A stretch of DNA of 8,404 nt, taken from the NCBI GenBank assembly GCA_003246035.1, contig QKBP01000017.1, positions 1-8,404 on the forward strand, written 5' to 3'. The position numbers were made by a program, and so were the translations under genes. Positions 4,810 through 8,404 of the stretch are shown piece after piece (position 1 is the first letter of the stretch; every line of letters begins with the position of its first letter). The notes below the pieces were generated by a model. It did no database searches and was not told where the DNA came from. It saw nothing but the letters and a program-made list of their open reading frames with translations. The stretch is from Desulfuromonadaceae bacterium (GTDB lineage: Bacteria > Desulfobacterota > Desulfuromonadia > Desulfuromonadales > SZUA-401).

Positions 4810-5787
4810 GTGAATCCAATTCAGATCAGTGAAAAAGTCCTGCAGGGGGGGGTACTCGACACCCGGGAAGCCCTCTCCATCCTCAATGCCGAAGGGAGCG
4901 ACCTGGCCTACCTGTTCGCCGGTGCACAGCGGATTCGTGAATACCATCTCGGCAGACGAATAGAACTCTGCTCCATCACCAACGCCAAGTCGGGACGCTG
5001 CAGTGAAAATTGCAGTTTTTGCGCCCAGTCGATCCACTATCAGACCGATGCGCCGGTCTATCCGATGCGAAGCCGTGTCGAGATGGTTGCCGCGGCTCGA
5101 CAGGCTGAGCAGGACGGCTCCGGGTGCTTTGGAATTGTCACCAGCGGCACCCGCCCCGAACCGGGGGGCGAACTCGAGGAGGTCCTCGCAGCCATCCGCG
5201 AGATCCGCGCGACCACGGCCATCCCGCCTTCGGCATCGCTCGGCATTCTCGATCGTGAAACAGCCGTCAAGCTGGCCGAAGCCGGTTGTGTTACCTATCA
5301 CCACAACCTGGAGACGGCGCGCTCGTACTTTCCGAACATCTGCACCACCCATGATTACGAGCTCGACGTCGAAACCGTCCGGGTCGCCAAGGGAGCCGGT
5401 ATGCGGGTCTGCTGCGGAGGGATCTTCGGCCTGGGGGAAAACCTGGAACAGCGACTCGAACTTGCCCTGACCCTGCGCGAACTCGAGGTCGACTCGGTCC
5501 CCCTCAATTTCCTCAACCCGGTCAAGGGGACCCCCATGGAAGGTCAAAACACCCTGACTCCCATGGACTGTCTGCGCATCGTCACCCTCTTCCGCCACCT
5601 CCTCCCCGACCGCAAGATCAGCGTCTGTGGCGGTCGAGAGCCGAATCTGCGCGAGTTCCAGTCCTGGATCTTCCTCGCCGGGGCGAGCGGGATGATGATC
5701 GGCAACTACCTGACCACCAGCGGCAGGGATCTCTCCACCGACCTGCAACTGCTTCGTGACGCCGAGGTCGAAGCCCATGCCTGCTGA
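4810..5787 (+). CDS. bioB: Biotin synthase
   Basis: The 325-residue radical SAM enzyme converts dethiobiotin to biotin by inserting sulfur, the last step of the pathway in the cytoplasm. Cys64, Cys68 and Cys71 in GRCSENCSFCAQ are the CxxxCxxC ligands of the [4Fe-4S] cluster that cleaves SAM. YHHNLET, CGGIFGLGE, NFLNPVKGTP and CGGRE are typical BioB motifs. Compared with E. coli BioB, Cys106 and Cys201 correspond to Cys97 and Cys188 of the sulfur-donating cluster and Arg276 to Arg260. The Cys128 position is Ser141 in the ASLG segment, and extra cysteines occur at 178, 202 and 273. The auxiliary cluster may therefore differ from the classical [2Fe-2S] one. The start is GTG 4810 with AGGAG 9 nt upstream. 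An eight-G run lies at 4845-4852. It is the first gene of the operon, under BirA control. Confidence 0.97.
   Translation: MNPIQISEKVLQGGVLDTREALSILNAEGSDLAYLFAGAQRIREYHLGRRIELCSITNAKSGRCSENCSFCAQSIHYQTDAPVYPMRSRVEMVAAARQAEQDGSGCFGIVTSGTRPEPGGELEEVLAAIREIRATTAIPPSASLGILDRETAVKLAEAGCVTYHHNLETARSYFPNICTTHDYELDVETVRVAKGAGMRVCCGGIFGLGENLEQRLELALTLRELEVDSVPLNFLNPVKGTPMEGQNTLTPMDCLRIVTLFRHLLPDRKISVCGGREPNLREFQSWIFLAGASGMMIGNYLTTSGRDLSTDLQLLRDAEVEAHAC
5764..5767 (+). promoter_or_regulatory. Ribosome binding site of bioD inside bioB
   Basis: GAGG within the end of bioB lies 9 nt before ATG 5777. An earlier in-frame GTG at 5756 has no such site, so the downstream ATG is preferred as the bioD start. 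Confidence 0.6.
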
Positions 5788-6502
5788 GCTAAACCGCAGA
5801 GGGCTCTTTGTCACCGGGACGGACACCGGGGTCGGCAAGAGCTTGGTTTCTGCGGCACTTGCGATGATCCTGAGAGACAAGGGAGTCAAGGTCGGCGTCA
5901 TGAAGCCGGTCGAGACCGGCGTGACACGCCCGGAGGCGCTCGGTGATGATGCAGCCCTGCTGGTGGCCGCAGCAGGTACACAACCTGAAACCGAACTGGT
6001 GTCGCCCTACCGTTTCCCCCTCCCCGCGTCACCCGATCTGGCGGCCAAAAAGGCCGGAGCGGCGATTCACCCGACACAGATTCTTGACGCCGAAAAGCAG
6101 CTTGCCGGCCGGCACGATTTCATGCTGATCGAGGGGGCCGGCGGGCTGATGGTGCCGCTGCGCGGCGGATACCTGATCTCCGACCTGGCGCGTGATCTTG
6201 GCTACCCTCTGCTGGTGGTCAGTCGCCCCGCGCTCGGAACCATCAACCACACCCTCCTGACCGTCCATGCGGCCCGCACCATGGATCTCGAGGTCGCCGG
6301 AGTCGTCGTCAACCGCATGCCGGCTCAGCCATCCCCGAGCGAGGACGCTGCCCCACACGCCCTGGCCTCGCTCGCCTCAGCCGACCTGCTCGGCGTCCTT
6401 CCGGACGTGTCGGGTGAGCCGGAAGAAAAGGCCGCGCTGCTGGCCGAAGCCCTTACGGCGTCGCCGACTTTCGGCTGGCTCCTTTCGGCCCTGGGATTCT
6501 AA
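5777..6502 (+). CDS. bioD: Dethiobiotin synthetase
   Basis: The 241-residue protein catalyses ATP- and CO2-dependent closure of the ureido ring of 7,8-diaminopelargonic acid to give dethiobiotin. The P-loop GTDTGVGKS is at residues 14-22 with Lys21. KPVETG near residue 43 carries the conserved substrate-binding lysine. The LIEGAGGLMVP segment is the BioD signature in the middle of the protein, and VVSRPALGTINH and VVNRM follow as expected. It belongs to the MinD/BioD P-loop NTPase fold and acts as a homodimer. The ATG overlaps the end of bioB by 11 nt, so translation is probably coupled. The last ~35 residues are Ala/Glu-rich and poorly conserved in type. Confidence 0.96.
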   Translation: MPAELNRRGLFVTGTDTGVGKSLVSAALAMILRDKGVKVGVMKPVETGVTRPEALGDDAALLVAAAGTQPETELVSPYRFPLPASPDLAAKKAGAAIHPTQILDAEKQLAGRHDFMLIEGAGGLMVPLRGGYLISDLARDLGYPLLVVSRPALGTINHTLLTVHAARTMDLEVAGVVVNRMPAQPSPSEDAAPHALASLASADLLGVLPDVSGEPEEKAALLAEALTASPTFGWLLSALGF

Positions 6503-6524
6503 CCGACCCGTTGAGATGGTGACC

Positions 6525-7874
6525 ATGACCCGAGACGAGATCATCACCCTGGACCGCAGGCACGTCTGGCACCCCTGCACCCAGGAGAAGGACCACGAGG
6601 TGCTCCCCCCGATTCCGATTTCACACGGCGAGGGGGTGTACCTGGTCGACGTCGACGGCCGACGCTACATCGACGGTGTCTCATCCTGGTGGGTCAACCT
6701 GTTCGGGCACAATCACCCGCGCCTGATCAGAGCCCTGCACGAACAGGCCTCCCGAATCAGTCACCACATCTTCGCCGGCTTCACCCACGAACCGGCTGTC
6801 AGGCTTGCCGATTCACTCTGCCGCCTCGCACCGGGTGATCTGACCAAGGTTTTCTTCACCGACAACGGCTCCTCGGCGGTCGAAGCCGCGCTCAAGATGA
6901 GCTTCCAGTACTGGCTCCAGAGCGGACGTCCCGGCAAGACCCGCTTCGTCTCGCTGTCGGAAGCCTACCACGGCGAGACGGTCGGAGCGCTGTCGGTCGG
7001 CGGGATCGACCTGTACCGCCAGGTCTACCGACCGATGCTGCTCGAAGGCTTTCAGGCTCCCGGCCCCGACTGCTTCCGCTGCCCGTTCGGCCTCGACCGT
7101 GACAACTGCGGGGCTGAGTGCATTGCCCCCCTCGAGGCAATCCTTGGCGACCATGCCGACGAGATCGCCGGAGTCATCGTCGAACCCCTGATCCAGGGGG
7201 CCGCGGGGATGCGCATCTACCCCCCTGTCTACCTGGTCAGGCTGCGCGCCCTGTGCGACCGCTACCAGGTCCACTACATCGCAGACGAAATCGCCGTCGG
7301 GTTCGGGCGGACCGGCAGGATGTTCGCCAACGAGCATGCTGGCGTCGCCCCCGATCTGATGTGTCTCTCCAAGGGGATTACCTCCGGCACCATGCCGCTG
7401 GCGGTCGTTCTCAGCACCGAAGAGATCTACCAGGCTTTCTACGACGATTACGAGACCCTCAAGGCCTTCTTCCACTCACACAGCTATTCCGGGAATCCGC
7501 TCGCCTGTGCTGTCGCCAACGAAGTGCTCGCCATCTTCGATGACGAGCAGGTTCTCCCCTCACTGATCCCGAAGCAACAGCTTCTCGATCGCCACGGTGC
7601 GCGCTTCACCGCCCTCGACCATGTCGGCGAGTTCAGGCGCTGCGGCATGGTGGCGGCCGTCGAGCTGGTCGCCGACCGCGACCAGCGCCTCCCCTACCCC
7701 TGGCAGGAGCGGCGCGGCTACCGGGTCTTTCGCCATGCCCTCGAGCATGGAGCTCTGTTGAGACCCCTCGGCAACGTGGTCTATTTCATGCCCCCCCTGA
7801 GCATTACGGAACCAGAGCTCGAAACCCTCATCGAGATCGCCTATGCCGGGGTTGTTGAGGTGACCTCCGACTGA
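6525..7874 (+). CDS. bioA: 7,8-diaminopelargonate synthase (KAPA aminotransferase)
   Basis: This 449-residue class-III PLP-dependent aminotransferase converts 7-keto-8-aminopelargonic acid to 7,8-diaminopelargonic acid, classically using SAM as amino donor. Features include HVWHPCTQ at the N-terminus, SSWWVNLFGHNHP, the phosphate-binding GSS at 115-117, EAYHGET with Tyr148 and His149, ADEIAVGFGRTG with Asp254 binding the pyridine nitrogen, and LSKGITSG with the Schiff-base Lys283. The residue matching E. coli Tyr17 (HPYT) is Cys18, so the donor preference (SAM or lysine) cannot be read directly. Several closely spaced starts are possible (ATG 6516, GTG 6519, ATG 6525). ATG 6525 is chosen because GAG at 6513-6515 lies upstream at usual distance, although the site is weak. 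The gene starts 22 nt after bioD and is last in the operon. Codon use resembles bioB and bioD. Confidence 0.95.
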   Translation: MTRDEIITLDRRHVWHPCTQEKDHEVLPPIPISHGEGVYLVDVDGRRYIDGVSSWWVNLFGHNHPRLIRALHEQASRISHHIFAGFTHEPAVRLADSLCRLAPGDLTKVFFTDNGSSAVEAALKMSFQYWLQSGRPGKTRFVSLSEAYHGETVGALSVGGIDLYRQVYRPMLLEGFQAPGPDCFRCPFGLDRDNCGAECIAPLEAILGDHADEIAGVIVEPLIQGAAGMRIYPPVYLVRLRALCDRYQVHYIADEIAVGFGRTGRMFANEHAGVAPDLMCLSKGITSGTMPLAVVLSTEEIYQAFYDDYETLKAFFHSHSYSGNPLACAVANEVLAIFDDEQVLPSLIPKQQLLDRHGARFTALDHVGEFRRCGMVAAVELVADRDQRLPYPWQERRGYRVFRHALEHGALLRPLGNVVYFMPPLSITEPELETLIEIAYAGVVEVTSD

Positions 7875-7901
7875 ACTTTACACGCGATAAACGTACAAAA
7901 A

Positions 7902-7923
7902 AAGGCGACCTGGAGGTCGCCTT
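7902..7923. terminator. Bidirectional terminator between bioA and the EAL gene
   Basis: A perfect 9-bp stem (AAGGCGACC with GGTCGCCTT) surrounds a TGGA loop. Read on the minus strand it is followed by an unbroken T tract and ends the EAL gene. Read on the plus strand it is followed by CGTCGTTTT, a weaker tail for bioA. It lies 27 nt after the bioA stop and 25 nt after that of the convergent gene, so it probably serves both. Confidence 0.88.
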
Positions 7924-7948
7924 CGTCGTTTTACGGCCCCGAATTCCT

Positions 7949-8404
7949 TCAGGGGTCGATGAGCAGATCAAAGCCCTCCTTGCGCAGCAGCACCTCGATT
8001 TCTACCGCCGAAACCGGCTTGCTGAGAAGAAACCCTTGAATCTCGTTGCAATTGATGCCGTGCAGGAATGACATCTGCCCGCGGGTCTCGACCCCTTCTG
8101 CGGTCACCCGCATGTCGAGGCTGCGCCCCATCTCGATGATGGCGGTGGTGATGGCCGCGTCGGCGCTGTTGGTCTCCAGGTCACGGACAAACGACTTGTC
8201 GATCTTCAGTGAGTTGACATGGAAACGCTTGAGATGGGCGAGCGAGGAGTACCCGGTGCCGAAGTCGTCGATGGCGAGGTAGACGCCGAGTTCACGCAAT
8301 TGGGACAGGACCTTGATGGCAAATTCAGGGTTCTGCATGACCACCGACTCGGTGATCTCGAGCTCGAGCCAGCGCGCGTCGAGGCCCGTCTTGTCGAGAA
8401 TCTC
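7949..8404 (-). CDS. EAL-domain cyclic-di-GMP phosphodiesterase, C-terminal part
   Basis: The reading frame is open from the right edge to a stop at 7949-7951, giving 151 residues of the C-terminal end; the rest lies outside the window. The visible part contains ELEITES, DDFGTGYSS, LKIDKSFV, TAEGVET and QGF. These carry the metal- and substrate-binding Glu, the Asp-Asp pair, the catalytic lysine, the later glutamate and the Gln of active EAL enzymes, which hydrolyse c-di-GMP to pGpG. Nothing visible suggests an inactive site, but the EAL tripeptide itself is out of view. Many such proteins also carry GGDEF and PAS or other sensor domains at the N-terminus; whether this one does cannot be seen. 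The internal ATG at 8344 is not the true start. Convergent with bioA and presumably unrelated in function. Confidence 0.95.
   Translation of the reverse strand, partial: EILDKTGLDARWLELEITESVVMQNPEFAIKVLSQLRELGVYLAIDDFGTGYSSLAHLKRFHVNSLKIDKSFVRDLETNSADAAITTAIIEMGRSLDMRVTAEGVETRGQMSFLHGINCNEIQGFLLSKPVSAVEIEVLLRKEGFDLLIDP

Noticed and set aside
4786..5901. A 371-codon open frame on the minus strand opposite bioB
   Set aside because: BioB on the other strand has complete catalytic motifs, and this frame overlaps the bioD start and the bioB leader with no domain or ribosome binding site.
6267..6524. An upstream in-frame extension of bioA within bioD
   Set aside because: The extension is the out-of-frame reading of bioD, which is itself complete; BioA homologues begin near HVWHP, matching the start at 6525.

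Overview
The window looks like chromosomal DNA of a GC-rich Gram-negative bacterium. My best inference is an anaerobic deltaproteobacterium of the Desulfuromonadales/Geobacterales type. This rests on the overall style of the proteins: an outer-membrane barrel with a CQG-type C-terminal signature, a short HU-like protein, paired XRE-cupin regulators, and a BioB whose cysteine pattern differs from the aerobic enterobacterial type. No rRNA or tRNA, insertion sequence, phage gene or CRISPR array is visible. The family calls come from reading motifs, not from a database search.

Layout from left to right. Positions 1-2140 (minus) hold most of a large secreted protein that runs off the left edge: signal peptide, outer-membrane beta-barrel, proline-rich linker, an unrecognised domain, and a repetitive Ala/Gly/Ser/Thr-rich tail with a 132-bp tandem duplication. 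Just upstream of it, in a probable two-gene unit, lies a gamma-class carbonic anhydrase-like hexapeptide-repeat protein (2163-2702, minus) starting at TTG. A roughly 350-bp stretch without a convincing gene follows, containing the terminator of the next gene. That gene is a DNA-binding HU-family protein (3056-3331, minus). Next come two adjacent paralogous HTH-cupin regulators of identical length (3450-4016 and 4040-4606, both minus).

A 203-bp divergent regulatory region (4607-4809) separates the regulators from a rightward biotin operon, bioB-bioD-bioA (4810-7874). A very good BirA-type operator overlaps the -35 box of the bioB promoter, so the operon is almost certainly repressed by biotinoyl-AMP-bound BirA. 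BioA converts KAPA to DAPA, BioD closes the ureido ring to dethiobiotin, and BioB inserts sulfur. BioF and the pimeloyl-ACP genes are not in the window. A hairpin terminator at 7902-7923 sits between bioA and a convergent gene at the right edge (7949-8404, minus, partial), which encodes the C-terminal part of an EAL cyclic-di-GMP phosphodiesterase domain.

The least ordinary points are the modular repetitive barrel protein, the tandem XRE-cupin pair with near-identical DNA-reading helices and candidate ACAGT-centred palindromes, and the BioB that lacks one cysteine ligand of the classical [2Fe-2S] cluster. I see no clear evidence of a wholly new defence or mobile system here.
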